Shown piece by piece: positions 12,471 through 25,641 of a DNA stretch of 64,000 bases. The DNA comes from Saxidomus purpurata (lineage: Eukaryota; Mollusca; Bivalvia; Venerida; Veneridae): the NCBI GenBank assembly GCA_022818135.1, contig JAFMSR010000017.1, positions 39,106,392-39,170,391 on the forward strand. The letters run 5' to 3'. Below the pieces are notes generated by a model that had not been told where the DNA came from, did not search any database, and worked only from the letters and a program-made list of their open reading frames with translations. Both the position numbers and the translations under genes were made by a program. Numbering within the stretch: position 1 is the first letter of the stretch; the number at the start of each line of letters is the position of its first letter.

Positions 12471-14479
12471 CAGTTGAACTAGAATTCTGTATACATGTAC
12501 AATGGAATTCTTTGAACATCTTTGATAGTAATTTATATAAGGGGTTTCACAGATGTAGTTTCTCTCTCTAACCACTGGGTGACCCTGACAGTTTACAGAA
12601 TCAAAGAGGAATGTCAAAAACAACTACATCATTTTCTAATCTTTGCTTTATTTTGATTTCATAATACACATGCAGTAAAATATTCGTAACTTTCAAAGTA
12701 AACTTTAGACACATGACCAAAGTTATACAACATGTAGCTTTACAGTATTGTTCCTTAACATTCAATTGGCACAAATAAATATTCTGTGTACAATCATATA
12801 TAAGTTTTCCTTCTCCCAATGTAAGTTACATGTAGTGCTAGTGTGATACATTTGATTACCCAGTACAAAACTATACATTGTATTAGTAACATTCATGAAT
12901 AGATATTTTGATAAAAATGAAATTATTATCTTTTATTTGTTGTCTTACTCTGAGTGAGTGAGTGAGAGAAGCAGACGCAGTACTGAGTATAGTCTGGACA
13001 AAATATCATGAACAGTTCAACACATAAATTTTTACATACAAAAATAATACAAAATTTTACTTTTCAAGCAAATACATTTAGTTACATAGTTAAATGATAA
13101 ACATTTAATGCCTCCCCTCCCCATCCCGCCCCTGCATGCAAACTAGTAGTTCTTACGTTCAGAGTATAAACAGGTAAACAAATTCAAAACATCAACACCT
13201 GCAAACTTAATACATTATAAAATATGTAAAATGATAAACAATCTATTTACATAAAACGTTATTTCATTGTGTGAACACTAACGTTACAGTTCATTACGTT
13301 CAAAATTAAAAGTTGCTATCATATAATATGTTACATTAAAATTATGTAAATTGCTTTTCACATTTAAAGCTCTTGAAATTACAACACAGAACGAGGCAAT
13401 AAACCATACACATTATAAATGAATTATAATATACAGCATAATATTATAAAGAAAAAAATCATCTACAACAGTAAATTAAAGCCTCTCTTTCATTTATAAA
13501 AATTAACGATGCGGTACCAGAAATGGGTCCTTAGTTCTACCAGAAGTCTTTTTGAATGTGATTGTATCATTTTAAATTGTAGGTACATTCATTTAAATGT
13601 TTAATCAAAATTGCGCATGACATTGTGTGGCTACATGCACCTGGATACAATCTGACTGGTGCAGCAACTCATGTAGGGGTTTGTCTGACAAATAATAGAT
13701 TGCGGGACATATAGCATTATAAAAATAGATATTTTATCAAACGACGGAGCAATAAATTCGAAGTTCTTTTAAACAACAACTTGGCCTAAAAAAAGACGCC
13801 CAATAACAACAGTAAACCATGTAATATAAATCTGTTACAAAGCACATGATTATAAAACCCAGTTGTCATAGTACAGTGGTGCTTACATATAACTTTGCAA
13901 AACTTTTCTGCGATCATTCTCTCTAATCAACGGTATTTATGTAATCTAAAATAATTCATGTGTATGATTTGCGCTTTTTGTTAAATGCATGAAGATGTTA
14001 AAATTTAACAACTATTTCTCTTTTGTTTCACTTATCAGGAATCTTGTATCATGTTGTTTTGGATATTTCACATTCATAATTTGTTTTATTCCGTTTGCGT
14101 GTATCATTCGTGTTACGTTCGTTCCGTGTGCAAAATCATATGTAAACACTTCTGCAGAAAAAGCATACAACCTTTATACATGTAAATGCCACAACACTTT
14201 TCTAACAGAAGTAAAACTTGTGCTATCACTAACGTTGATTCATGCCCCCTTCACTGCACCTTGACTCAGTGAATTATGACTTTTAGTGTATAAGGGAGGC
14301 ATGATTTGTTACTAAATCTCAGCAGAATTGTAATCACCTGGAGACACTTAATAATATGATGATTATGTACATTTGTACAAAGTTTGAAAGCAATCATGTA
14401 AACATTATGGTGAACATTTGTGCTATATTATTTATTTTTATGTTTTAAATATACTATGATTACGTAGATGTATACAAAG

Positions 14480-14770
14480 TTTGAAAGTGATGCAGCAACT
14501 ATTGTGTCAAGACCTTTGACCTTTTTAGTGTGACCTTGACCTTGAACCATCTTTGGAGATGATCATTTGAGTCAATTTTCATTAAAATCCTTCAAAATGA
14601 TTAAGATATGACCTTCCATCCTGAAGTGTGACCTCTACCTTAAGCAATTATGGTTTTAATATTATGAGGTTTTCATGAAAATTCCTCAAGCCAGTAAGAA
14701 GAAAGTGTGTTCGCAAAAGGCTATTTCCTACCAAAGTGTCACCTTTGACCTTGACCCCACTGACTCCTTA
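14480..14770. repeat. GTGACCTTGACC-type dispersed repeat
   Basis: Two to three diverged units around GACCTTTGACCTTTTTAGTG, GTGACCTTGACCTTGAACC and CACCTTTGACCTTGACCCC. It is similar in style to repeats at 46200-46400 and 49680-49900. Confidence 0.5.
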
Positions 14771-15362
14771 AGCACATGAAGCCATCCTCCCCATAACTAC
14801 TCTAAGCAACTTATCACATTTGGTCACAAGTGCTCTCTCCTTACACAAGTTATAAGCAGTAACTACATGAGGCATCAGGATGAGACAAAGTGATTCTTTT
14901 AGAACCCCAACAACTCTTGTATGTTGGTGGTATAATAATTAATTGGTTTTGTTCCTGATCCTGTGCTAGGAGTACAATAGTTTGTACCACACTCAAAACA
15001 AAATGTAAGCTTATACAAAATAGATGAAGTCAAACTTATATACTTAAATTCTAGTTCAATTTTTTCCCCAATACTCTGCACTCAAACCTATCCGACCATA
15101 AAATCATATATGCTTACACTGTACACAGAATACTGCTTTACCCTGCTAAATTCCTTAAATTAACTTGACCATCCTTCAATTAAGACAGTTATGGTACCAT
15201 TTACTGTTCAAAGGGGTCTGCCAACTGAATATTTACTGACTGAAAAACAGTACAGATCATGATCAGCCTTCAAGGATGTGCAGGCTATAATCATGATCTG
15301 CACTGGTCACAAAGGCAGACCCACATACCTCCAGCAGGATAAACGAGAATATAAACAAGTAC

Positions 15363-15559
15363 CTATTCGTTAAAACCATGAACTATCTTCAGATGTCTCT
15401 GTAGATTGCCCTTCGTTGTGAAACCCACTGAACAGGAACTGCAGGAAAATGGTCGCTCTCCCGTATGAGTCCTCATATGCACAACCAGGCTGGACTTTGA
15501 CCCATTCAGTTTTCCACACACTTTACATCTGTACCTCAAGAATTCATAACCTGCACCAT
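15363..15559 (-). CDS. Minus-strand gene, alternative terminal exon B, two C2H2 zinc fingers
   Basis: A short terminal exon of 197 nt, easily missed because it has no start codon of its own. The acceptor is CCTTTTTACAG. Spliced to exon 3 in phase 1 (split codon AAT) it adds 64 residues and a TAG, giving a predicted 458-residue protein. After the leader [10 protein letters not shown] come two fingers: [21 protein letters not shown] (C-x2-C-x12-H-x3-H) and [22 protein letters not shown] (C-x2-C-x12-H-x4-H). The linker is TGERPFS. The tail is GFNE. It resembles exon 681-943 in size, in the leading GxxxxxK-type first finger and in the His spacing. It starts about 520 bp downstream of terminal exon A, so the two are alternatives or sit in tandem. 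All residues needed to bind zinc are present. Confidence 0.83.
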
Positions 15560-16076
15560 CTGTAAAAAGGTATGGCAGTTATAAAATAAATTATGTTACT
15601 TATACCTGAGGTTGTTACACCTATTCAGGGACTTTAATACCCGAGCAATAAACCACTCTACATTTTCTTAACACATGAGTAAACATTTATTTAACATCTT
15701 CCTCTCTACACTTTGGACCATCCACATAATACAAGTGTAAATCCATTCCACATCTTCCAAGTTTCTTCGCCTAAAAGTTTTTCAGCATGTCTGCAATGTG
15801 TGAAAACCCTAAATCTGCTGGCAGCAAATGGTTCAAACACAACAGTGACAATGCCTTTATGGTAGAAGCATGCAAAATTTCCCTATTTTTTTCACATAGG
15901 GACTTTCATAATTTTTCCCAACAAAAACTATGAGCTACAGATTATTCAATGACGATCAACACTTATGAATTATCAACACAACACAGCCATCACTTATTTT
16001 TCACCAAGAAACTATCTGAACATGCCCTAAGCAACCAACATGTCCTTTATTGCGCATTTTGTACTTTACACATTGA
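15560..16076 (-). other. Inter-exon stretch between terminal exons A and B
   Basis: No exon or repeat seen. It contains a minus-strand AATAAA at 15686-15691, so it may be the 3' untranslated region of exon A followed by the polypyrimidine tract of exon B. Confidence 0.45.
15686..15691 (-). terminator. Possible polyadenylation signal for terminal exon A
   Basis: AATAAA on the minus strand about 390 nt after the exon A stop and about 130 nt before the exon B acceptor. This is a sensible place for cleavage that would exclude exon B. The hexamer alone is weak evidence. Confidence 0.35.
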
Positions 16077-16414
16077 TCAAACATCAAAATTTGCATGAGT
16101 CACCAGGTGTGTTTTCAAGTTGCTCTTCTGAGCAAACGCCTTGTTACAGTATGTACAAGCATACGGCTTTTCTCCTGTATGAATACGATAATGAATAACA
16201 AGTTGAGCATGGCACATAAAGCTCTTCCGGCACACATTACATTCAGTCTTTGAAGAACGACCAGTCATGCCGCTAGAGCTTGGTGAACGGAAAGACTCTT
16301 TCTCTATATCTCTGCCGTTCTGTCTTCCCTGAACGTCAGCATGTGATTGGCCCATTTTAGCGGGAAAAGATTGCCTTCTATAAAGCCGCTTGCTGGTTAG
16401 AACTGGCGGGCAAT
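16077..16414 (-). CDS. Minus-strand gene, alternative terminal exon A, two C2H2 zinc fingers
   Basis: A terminal exon of 338 nt after the acceptor TTTTCTTACAG. Joined to exon 3 in phase 1 (split codon AAT, Asn) it adds 111 residues and a TGA, giving a predicted 505-residue protein. The N-terminal part starts [16 protein letters not shown] and is basic and Ser/Arg-rich. It is followed by two classical fingers, [21 protein letters not shown] (C-x2-C-x12-H-x3-H) and [21 protein letters not shown]. They are joined by the standard linker TGEKPYA, which suggests sequence-specific DNA binding. An internal ATG lies after the acceptor, but the frame is open through the splice junction, so the exon needs no start of its own. 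A minus-strand AATAAA lies at 15686-15691, before the next terminal exon. Splicing is predicted from sequence only. Confidence 0.85.
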
Positions 16415-18223
16415 CTGTAAGAAAACAATATATTTAATACTCTGTTCATCACTCTGTTTCTGCAAGAGCTGGTACAGTGTAAATAGACGCCATCCATAAC
16501 AGCCAGAATCTCACATATATCCACATACTGAAACAAAAAATTGAGGGTAAAGTAAAAGCCAAATGGCTTACCATTCTAACAATGGTCATTTTTCAGCAAG
16601 AGTTCACTAGTATGCTTAATATTATCTCAAATTTCTCTTTCTGAAAAGCAGACATTGTCTTTTCAACCAGTTAAAATACAGATACTTCAGTTTTAAAGAA
16701 GCTGCTAAAATTTGTATCAACTACAATGTCTTTGAACAGACAAGTATTGCCAGAACTAATATTGACAGAACCAGTATTGCTGTAAACTACAAAATCCAGA
16801 TGTACAAGCCAGAAAATGAGTTTTCTCAACAAATCTGTATACATGTACAGGTAGTCTAGAATTCACACATAGTACATACCGAACACATTTCTCAAAAGCT
16901 TCTTCAAGTAATTATGAGAAATGCTAACTGCAGTTCTTATAGATCATGACATTAAAAGTAAAAATCATTGCACATTGTAGCACACGTAGGCACATCATCA
17001 AAATTTTCAAACTTCTAGACAGCCAGGCCAATCAAAGGATCATTGAAATTTTATTTTGTAATCGTATTTTTTTGTATATATGTATATATTTTTTAATCAC
17101 AGCTATGCACATTCAGGGGAAATACCGTCAAACAAAACTCAGGACAACTGGAGCAAAAGGTGGACATACAAATCAAACCTTGCAGTACTGAACTTCCCAG
17201 GAAATACTGTCGTAAAAGGATGCCAGATTGACTCTCCTCACTGCAAACATGTACATCAACAAAAACAGTTCCAGCTCCAAAACTGATGCTCCAAAAGCTC
17301 CAACAACTTTACTGCTCTGCCAGCGTTACACATCAGACAAATACTATAATGATCAAGAATTCCAGTGCCCCTAAAGATGCTCCTTGGCCCCTTTGACACT
17401 ACATTTGAAAACTTTAAGGTTCCACAGTTGCATGTCAAACTGACTCCTTGCGTAACAATTTGTTGTAGCTCATGAAGCAATATTTTCATTTTTATTCACA
17501 AAAACATACATTGAATGCAAAGTAAAGTTTAAGGCATAAAATTTTAAAAACAATATTCAACAAATATGCCCTGTAAGCGGAACTTGTAGCTCGACTTTGC
17601 TGAAAAAGTTTAAGATCTGTTCTTTCCCAATACTTAAAGAGTAACAACCTCTTTTATCAAGAGCAGAGTAACAGTCGTCTTTAATGACAGAAAATTATAA
17701 ATAGTACAGATAGACATCTTACAACCTACAATGTAAGTACAAAAAACATAACTTTCATGAACATTAAAATATGCTTGCAACCTTTTAATGTTATGGATTT
17801 TAATATAATATGTAAATACAATAGTTTACTGTGCTTGTATTATGCACGTATACACACACTTAACTGTCTGTTAAGTTACAATCTTTCATCATATATTTTA
17901 TCAAGGTTTCAGGCCCATGTACTTTGCTATAGCTTGTTGCAGGCCTTTTCACATATAAATTACATATAATATGTATCATTACATATATTGTTCTTCTACA
18001 GTGCGCGGCTGTTCACAAAGTAAATGTTCATTTACCTAAATATGATAAAGTATTCGGGCCAGTCAATAAGTTCTCTCAACATCTCTCAAAATAAAAAGTT
18101 TTCAATCTCAAAGCCTGAAATCAGGACCAGGGTCTACATGATTGTGTTTAGTACAATTCTAAAATGTTCTACAAAACGGTGGTAAATAATCAAATTACCC
18201 AGAATATCCAACCTTTGGCCAGG

Positions 18224-18332
18224 ACTACAGTCCAACCTCTCTAAACAACACCTCCAAAGAGCAAAAACCGCTCCACACCAAACAAAAAATGATATTCCCT
18301 TTGGTGTTGTTGTGGAGAGTTTGGACTGTACT
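18224..18332. mobile_element. Small TA-flanked MITE, Tc1/mariner-like ends
   Basis: Reads TA-CAGTCCAACCTCTC ... GAGAGTTTGGACTG-TA. The ends are inverted (CAGTCCAA/TTGGACTG), with TA on each side as expected for a Tc1/mariner-type insertion. The whole, about 105 bp, is a hairpin with no coding capacity. Confidence 0.75.
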
Positions 18333-20153
18333 AAATTATGGCCTGTTTATACAGTCACAAATCTTAGTCTAAGAAGATGAAGAAAGATACTTTAACCATG
18401 ACAAATTTTCTTTGATAAAATTTCTATTTACACAGTGTAGCAACCTATCAGAGATTTTAGAGAAAATGACAGGATTTATCAACAATGTTTAACATGAGGG
18501 AGAAATTTACATTGAAATTGCAGTTAAATTTGTTTCCAGACATTGCTAGAAGGAGATTAACACAGTAGGAATCAAACCTGTGTTGAAGGGACTGGTTAAA
18601 CAATGTCAGAGGATACTCGCAATACTTTACAAAAGCATATCAGAATGAACAGCATCAGAATTATTCAACAGTTTTTCTTTATCGAAAGTCATGTCATATT
18701 ATAGTAAGTCACGAAGTCCATATGACATTTGGGAGGACTTTCATAGCTAAAATCATGTAGTTAAAAGATTGGGATACTTTCATAACACCATATCACAATA
18801 TGCACCAGAAAAGCAAATGTAGTTACATGTAATTTAATTATTTCAATAAAAACCTTTTTTCTATTTTTAGAACAACAACTATGACCCCTTTCTCCTGAAG
18901 CCATAAAGACCATCTCAAGCTAGGTTTCTACTGTTTAGTGCTAAAGACATTTGGTGACAATATGTCAACCATGTCAACCCAAACTGAAGTAACTGACTAG
19001 GAACGACCTGTTTTAATGGGGTTTTTTTTCTTCTCCGCTTCTATATGAACAATTCCTGTCAGATTGGGAATATTGTGCATACCGTAAATCTGTCTTATGA
19101 GTAGGTTATGCAATTTATGGTACATTTTCGCCTTTTTTCACAATCTTTATCATCTCTGTGAGTAAAAATACCCCAGATTTATTTCATTTTTTTTTTCCAA
19201 TTTTGCACATTTTGTTTATAATTTGTAAAATTAATAAGGACTTTTTACAAATTGGGAAAAATTATAATCACATTGGGAACCTTTCCATTACCTGTATCTG
19301 CTATAAAAACAACCAAGTAAAGCCTTCAGCTGGACAACAACCTACCCCTACAGTACAGCTCTGGAGAAATATGCAAAATGTGTGACATGTGGAGTATTTC
19401 ACTCCATACTTCATGGAAGTAATTCGGAGTCAAACAGCATGACTTTGCGTGAGCTTAGAGTGACTTGAATTTCTTGTCTAAATAGAGATTTCTAATAGGA
19501 GATGCCACCCTCCTTTTTGCCAAAATTTTTAATTTTGTGGGCCAAAAATCTGGTAGAGGTGCAGCAAATTCTGCCTCAAATTAATGAACACTTGACAGTA
19601 CTGAATTTAAATATCATGCACTTTCGCACTTTCGATGCACTACCTGTCAACTTTCAGAACACGCACAATATACACAACTCTGTACTACATCTTCTCTCAA
19701 ATTTGACAGTTAAACATTAGAAAATTGGTTACCCGTGGTGTCACAAAGCTTGGCTTTTCAATCAATTTTACATCTGATGGAGTTAATTTTGCCATCCTTC
19801 AAGACAGGCTATATTATTCACACCTACTAGGAGTGACAAAATGCTAAGTGCAGAATAAACATTGACCAATTAGGACGAATTTTTAACTGAGATAAATATT
19901 TTAAATCTACATAAACTAGATTTTTTAGGTTCAGAAACTAAGTAACTCAATACTTTTTGAAAACCAATTATGATGTAAAGGAAAAAATTTATACACTGAA
20001 ACTCTAGCCGCGATTCACAATGAAAATACCGCAGCGGCGATGTGTGGTTCATTCCTTGTGATTTAAAGAATTTGAATTTAACATGTCATTTTTACAGGTG
20101 TATTTAACAAACATTTTTATATAATTTCACTCGAAGTCACTCCAAAATATATG

Positions 20154-21075
20154 GAACAAGAGCTGTCAGTAGGACAGCGAGCTAGACTTTTCTAAGTGCT
20201 TGCCAATAAAACAAAACTTTGGCAGTAAAAGTCAAAACAAGGATCTGTATAAGTAAGGGCCACAAGTAGCGAGATGTTAAGTCAAGAGTTAAAACTACAG
20301 CAAAGTTTTAAATTAAAAGTGGTTAATGATATATTATGTTACCAGTTGCATACAAGACTTTAAGTAGGAATTTCTAAGTACAAATCAAAAAGCATTTACA
20401 CAGAGTAATCTTCTCTTGCTTACAGATTGGTGTCGTGATGGTACAAAAGTATTCTAACTTTCAAAGTAATATCTGAAATGGTTAAATCAACAAGTGGACA
20501 AGAATGAAAAATTTAACTGAGTTTCTGAGTCGAAAAGGGCCATAATTCACATGAAATCCTTGACAGAGTTACTTTCTGCCTACATTTGGGGATCATGACG
20601 GTAAACAAGTATTCCAACTTTCAAAGTAATATCTCAGTCAAAAAGTGGACTGGTACTAAAAACTTCACCAAGATTCTAAGTCGATAAAGTGCCTTGATTT
20701 TTTTAAATCCTTGACAGAGTTACCTTTTCTTGCCTACAGATGGGGATAATGATGCAAACAAGTATTTCAAGCTTCACAGCAAGTTCTCAAAGGGTTAAAT
20801 CAATAAGTGGATTTTACCCATATTCAATGTATTTTCTAATTAAAAAAGGGGCACAATTCTGACAATCCTCCATAGAGTTATGTATTCTTGTCTGTTGATG
20901 GAGGTTATGATGGTTAACAAGTATGGTAAGTTTCAAAGCAATACCTGTAATGGTTTTGAAATAAAGTGAGGTGGTACGAAAAACATAACCAAAGTGTGAC
21001 ACCAACACAGACGACGACGCTGACGCCGAGGCGAGTTGGATAGCTTCCCTTTTCTTCGAAAATTCGAGCTAAAAA
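20154..21075 (+). mobile_element. Foldback-type bivalve repeat (AACAAGAGCTGTC family)
   Basis: Starts GAACAAGAGCTGTCAGTAGG and ends ..TTCGAGCTAAAAAT. Inside are units with AAGTCGAAAAGGGCCATAAT and CCTTGACAGAGTTAC, with unit starts roughly 150-200 bp apart, then a CGACGACGCTGACGCCGAGG stretch before the end. Same family as 29996-31534. Confidence 0.7.
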
Positions 21076-21363
21076 TGTGAAATCCTGTGACAGACATTTC
21101 ATTCCATACAGCCGCAAAGTCATTGCACTGAATGGACTAATTCGCTCTTCTTCTTGGTTGAAGTCATGTTATTTTCACTCACTCTGCACACAGCATGATT
21201 TTTGCATATTCCTCCAGAGCAGTACTGTATCTTGTAGGTATGATCTAGTTAACACCTGGTTACTTATAAATAAACATGTACAACAATGATCAGTACACAA
21301 CACAACCTGTAACTAATGGCAACAGAGTAACTTTCATCAGACCCTATCACATGAAAGTCATAG

Positions 21364-21389
21364 TGCCTGCTGCACAGTAAATGGGCCAA
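21364..21389 (+). repeat. Left terminal inverted repeat of the 3.25 kb element
   Basis: The 26 bases match the reverse complement of 24585-24610 exactly. The match stops at the next base. Confidence 0.9.
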
Positions 21390-21959
21390 TTTTTTTATAA
21401 TGCATGTAATGCCAAAAATGAAATTTATTATAAGTTTAATACAAAAACTTTTGAGTACATTTAATCTTTATCAATATTGTTCAAATGTACCTGACACCTT
21501 TTTTGGATTGCATGGCTTGAACAGAAATTAAAAGCAATTTTATCATGTAAAAATGCTCGTTTTGACCTGTAATGTTTTAGCATCTGATTTTTTACCCTTT
21601 TTTAAAAAAGAACAGTTACTTCATTTGCTAACAAACAATTTTTTTTTTATGTTTGCCATCTAGCAAATTTTGTAACCTTTCAGTACATGTATCATTCTTG
21701 TTAATTAAAGAAGAAATGAAATAACTACGGCAATTTGAGTACAATATGTCCATGTGTAATGCAGATGAATTTCATTGACCCCTAATATACAAAACCTTGC
21801 ATTAAAAATAAATAATGGACAGTAACAAGTTTGATTCCTGTCTAAATTTTTCAGAAAAGATGTGCAGAACAAACATTTAATGCTTTTAATTTGCCATAAT
21901 ACCCAATTTGCTCATAATGTCTTTATACAAGGCAAAATAAAATTTGTACGAAAAAAAGT

Positions 21960-24424
21960 GTAACGTCCGTCCCCCCTAGTATTTCTTATAAAATCACAAA
22001 ATAGAACGTCAAATTTACTTTTCTACAACATACTTATCATACTGATTCTCAAAAAGGACAAAAATAATAATTGTTGTAAGTTCCAAGTGAATACAGCATT
22101 AAAATGCTTAAGTTATGTGTAACATCCGTCCCAGTAACATCCGTCCCCTCTATGAATACCACATAATTTTTTTATATAACAATCATTTTCTAATAATTAA
22201 ACTGTATTTCAACATGATTTCTTATAGAATACAGTTCATTTAACTGAAATGGTGATTTTAAAAACAGATAAAAACATTAATTTTTGCAAGCTTTTGCTTA
22301 TTTAGACAAACTAAAAAAAATAATAGTGGTAGGGGACAAAAAAAGTTAAATATTATCATTTTGTTAAAAATAAAGTATAGTACCAGTATGTTTTTTATCA
22401 ATTTACATGTAAATATGCTTGAAATATGCAGAAAAATATTTGTAAATAGTAAGGTTGACCTTTAATTGCCCCATTTCATTAGGGGACGGACGTTACAGCA
22501 TTGAGGGACGGATGTTACAATATTTGGGATTGCTCTGAGTGCAACAGTCTTGTCAAGAGAAGCCATATCAACAAAATATTAACATTATTTACAGTTTATT
22601 TCATGGTTGCCTGTCTATTTAATTACCTTACACAATAATTATCTGCCAGTTTCAGGGCACACTACTCAGGCAAATTCGAGGTAAGAAGGACAGAAAAAAA
22701 GAACTCCAGTCAATCAGTTGTAAAAACATCCCTTTGTTATAATCAGTTATCAGTTTAATCCCTTTTGAGATCTTACTGTTATCTTTTTATCATTAAATGA
22801 CCAAAGTAGTGTCTTGTAAAACAATGAATATTACATAACAACCTTGAATAAACAATTGACCCATCATAACCCGCAAAGTGGCTCCTTACCTAATTTGCAT
22901 TTTATGACACTTGGACCACCTCTTTTTTTGTGTAATACTAATAAAATGAAACATACAAGAAAAGTGACTACCTTTTCCTGTCAGTAACTCCCATATTGGG
23001 AAGATACTCCCCTTCAGGACATGTAAGTATGCAAATTAGGTAAAGCACCAGTGTGACCATGCAAGCTTATCTTGGTGCAATATACAAAAGGATTATGGTG
23101 CTATATGCCTGCTGGCAAACAGGCCAATACACGGAGTGGAAAGCCAAACTATTTTTGTATCCAAGGTTACACATGAACATTTAAGTGTCTTGAGTTGATT
23201 GATATTATATTGTACAAATGTTCATACATAGAATTCATGAAAAATATGCCTTAAAAGATTTCAATATAAAAAGATAGTTTTCTCTTTTGTATGGCTAAAA
23301 ATAAATTACTGGCTACTGTAACAAGATTACTGTTTAAAAAAAATAGTTGTGATCTGTAATGGTTTAGAAGATAAATCAAATTTTAATAGAATTAGACAAA
23401 AAAGTTAGAAGAGTAATTCAATGAACATTACAAATGTGACATTTTTGTCAGCAGTAAAAGCTACAAAAATTGTCAAACACAGGATTCAAACATTCACTCC
23501 TCCCACTATCACCAATCATTTTCATAGCATTACTTTCTAACAGGCACTTAATATTTTGTTATCTATTGCTTTTTACAAGTTTCTTAATTATAAATAACAA
23601 ACTCAGGCTTTTTTAAGATAGTAAAAATCTGGTAAAACTAGCTACATGTTTTTCAATAAAATGCAGTGTAGTCTCACACCTGACAGCGTAACATCCGTCC
23701 CCATTTCCCTTACTCATCTGTGTATATTTTCTATGTTTCAGATTTATGCATGTAACTGACCAATTATGAAAATAAAGCCTTTTTACAACACATACAATTC
23801 TGAACAGTAAATGATGCTATGACAACCAAAGAGCAGTAGAAAACAAAGTGTGAGCTTAGCAATATCAAACATTTACAAATGAAATTCAAATTTTCTGGGT
23901 TTTTTTACATAAATATCGAGCATTTTTTTTATAATTGTATTTTTTTACATTAATTATGCTGAGTAATTGTTAAAAAAAGTATGGTTTTTCTTTTTAGGAT
24001 GTTACAAAAGAAAAGAATCCTTATACATGTATGCAGTGTAACATCCGTCCCATTTAAACGTAACATCCGTCCCCCAGAATAGGTGTTTGATAATGCATAT
24101 TTTAAAACTTACTTGAAGAAAACTGGCTTAAAAGATGAAATGCTATGCTTAATTTGGTACCATTTTCTTTATATAAATTGTGATTTAATCTAGGTGCACC
24201 TACTGAACACTCTGCAACTGAAAATACAACTTTTCCCTCTTTTTTTTTTTTCCTTTCGAAATGCAGACATGTGTAAAAAGTGAAAAATATTAAGATCTGA
24301 AAAATTTCTGGCTATTTTCTTCAGCAGATTTGTTATTTCTATACACAAATAAGTTTTGATGCATCTATGACAGTAAACAACTTTAAAACAAAGATTTTTA
24401 TATCAAGATGTAACGTCCGTCCCC
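21960..24424. repeat. Nine dispersed GTAAC(G/A)TCCGTCCC motifs
   Basis: Forward copies start at 21960, 22119, 22134, 23688, 24038, 24060 and 24410. Inverted copies are at 22482-22496 and 22505-22518. Six lie in close pairs, with starts 15, 22 and 23 bp apart. Three copies have ACG and six ACA at the fifth to seventh positions, the expected product of CpG decay. The second CpG (CCGTCC) is intact in all nine. Confidence 0.85.
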
Positions 24425-24584
24425 CTACTTCACAGTCAATTGAAAACCATAAATAAAAAATAAAATTGGTCAAAAGTTATCTTTTCTTCACCAGAATCAC
24501 AACTGAGACACATGTATCTTATTTAGGAGAGCAAAATAAATCTGAAATATTAAACTTTATTTTTTGACATTGATGCTATTACTT

Positions 24585-24610
24585 TTGGCCCATTTACTGT
24601 GCAGCAGGCA
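24585..24610 (-). repeat. Right terminal inverted repeat of the 3.25 kb element
   Basis: Exact inverted partner of 21364-21389, followed by ATAG. Confidence 0.9.
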
Positions 24611-25641
24611 ATAGGTGATGAAATACAAAGCCAAGTGTCATGTTCTAGATTTCTAACGTATTATTTTTTTACAATAAATATATCTGAAACAAATAAATTG
24701 ATAATTTCTTCCCATTCTGTACATAAACTAATAAATTGCCTAAGATTTTCATCTTTTCCACTTTTAGACTGGTCACCTTCATACTTTATTTTAACACTAT
24801 CTTCTGAGGCTACAAAGGCTTGATACCATCAACAGCAGAATACAAATCCTGTCAACAAAAAAACTCCAAATGGTTATATACTTAACATTTTGAATTACAG
24901 TATGTGTTGAAAAATACTTAAAATTGAACTAGTTTCCTCATACTGTCATACACACTAGTTTTTTTATGATTTCAATATTAACCGCTTCAATGCTATATGT
25001 AGTCGAAGAGATCTAATTAGATAGTGTAAACATAGTAAAGATCAATTCCTTTAAACATAGTAAAGATCAATTCCTTTAGCCATAAGAATAAAAATGTCCC
25101 AACGTGGGAGCCAAAATCCACAAAACTTTGTCAAAAATGGGGTTTACAAGTGCATTAAAAATAACACACAAAAAAAAAACACCAAAGTAAGGTAATAGGT
25201 ACATCTGTAACTGGTAGTACATCTATCATCATAAAACATGTTCCAAATTTGATAATGTATTTTTTCAGGTATTTATATGTTTTTGTTAAACATGTTAAAA
25301 ACTATGTAATATATTAATCACCTACCTGTTCTTCATCTTCACATTCAAGTTGAGTTGTTGCTGTTGACCTTATGAAGCACCTGTAGTTTCGTTTTCAGTA
25401 TATAGAATTTACTATAAAAACACTTCTTTTTCAAATAAACAGACATGCTGGCCATGGAAGAGATGAAAATCTTGCAATTCATACAAAATGACATTTATCT
25501 GAATGCAACATAACTTGTTATATGACTTCTTCTCATTTGTTTGTTGTTGCTTTTAACAACATAAAGCATTTCAGCCCAGATTGTACTTTAAAGACCTGTT
25601 GAAAATACAGCGCCAGAAAATTTCTAAATACAGCAAAGTAA

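Larger units (their letters stand above)
9567..15362. other. Inter-exon stretch between terminal exons B and C
   Basis: Holds G-rich runs (9708-9747), a foldback repeat (9902-10737), a diverged GTGCCCCCGAAAG-family unit (about 10950-11210), a GGTCAAGGTCAC-type repeat (about 11500-11780), another foldback end (12264-12470), and a GTGACCTTGACC-type repeat (about 14480-14770). 12600-14450 is AT-rich with nothing recognised. Confidence 0.5.
21364..24610. mobile_element. 3.25 kb non-autonomous TIR element carrying nine GTAAC(G/A)TCCGTCCC motifs
   Basis: Perfect 26-bp terminal inverted repeats, 21364-21389 and 24585-24610, begin TGCCTGCTGCACAGTAAATG. They are flanked by ATAG on both sides (21360-21363 and 24611-24614), an apparent 4-bp target duplication. 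No transposase-like frame is present; the interior is AT-rich. Nine copies of a 14-15 bp motif lie inside: seven forward and two inverted. They are absent from the rest of the window as far as I can see. It is probably a DNA transposon derivative mobilised in trans. The superfamily is not recognised; 4-bp duplications occur in a few, such as Sola-type, but this is not enough to assign it. Confidence 0.8.

Noticed and set aside
21960..24424. CRISPR-like array of short repeats
   Set aside because: Irregular spacing, mixed orientation, eukaryotic context and enclosing inverted repeats; it belongs to a TIR element.
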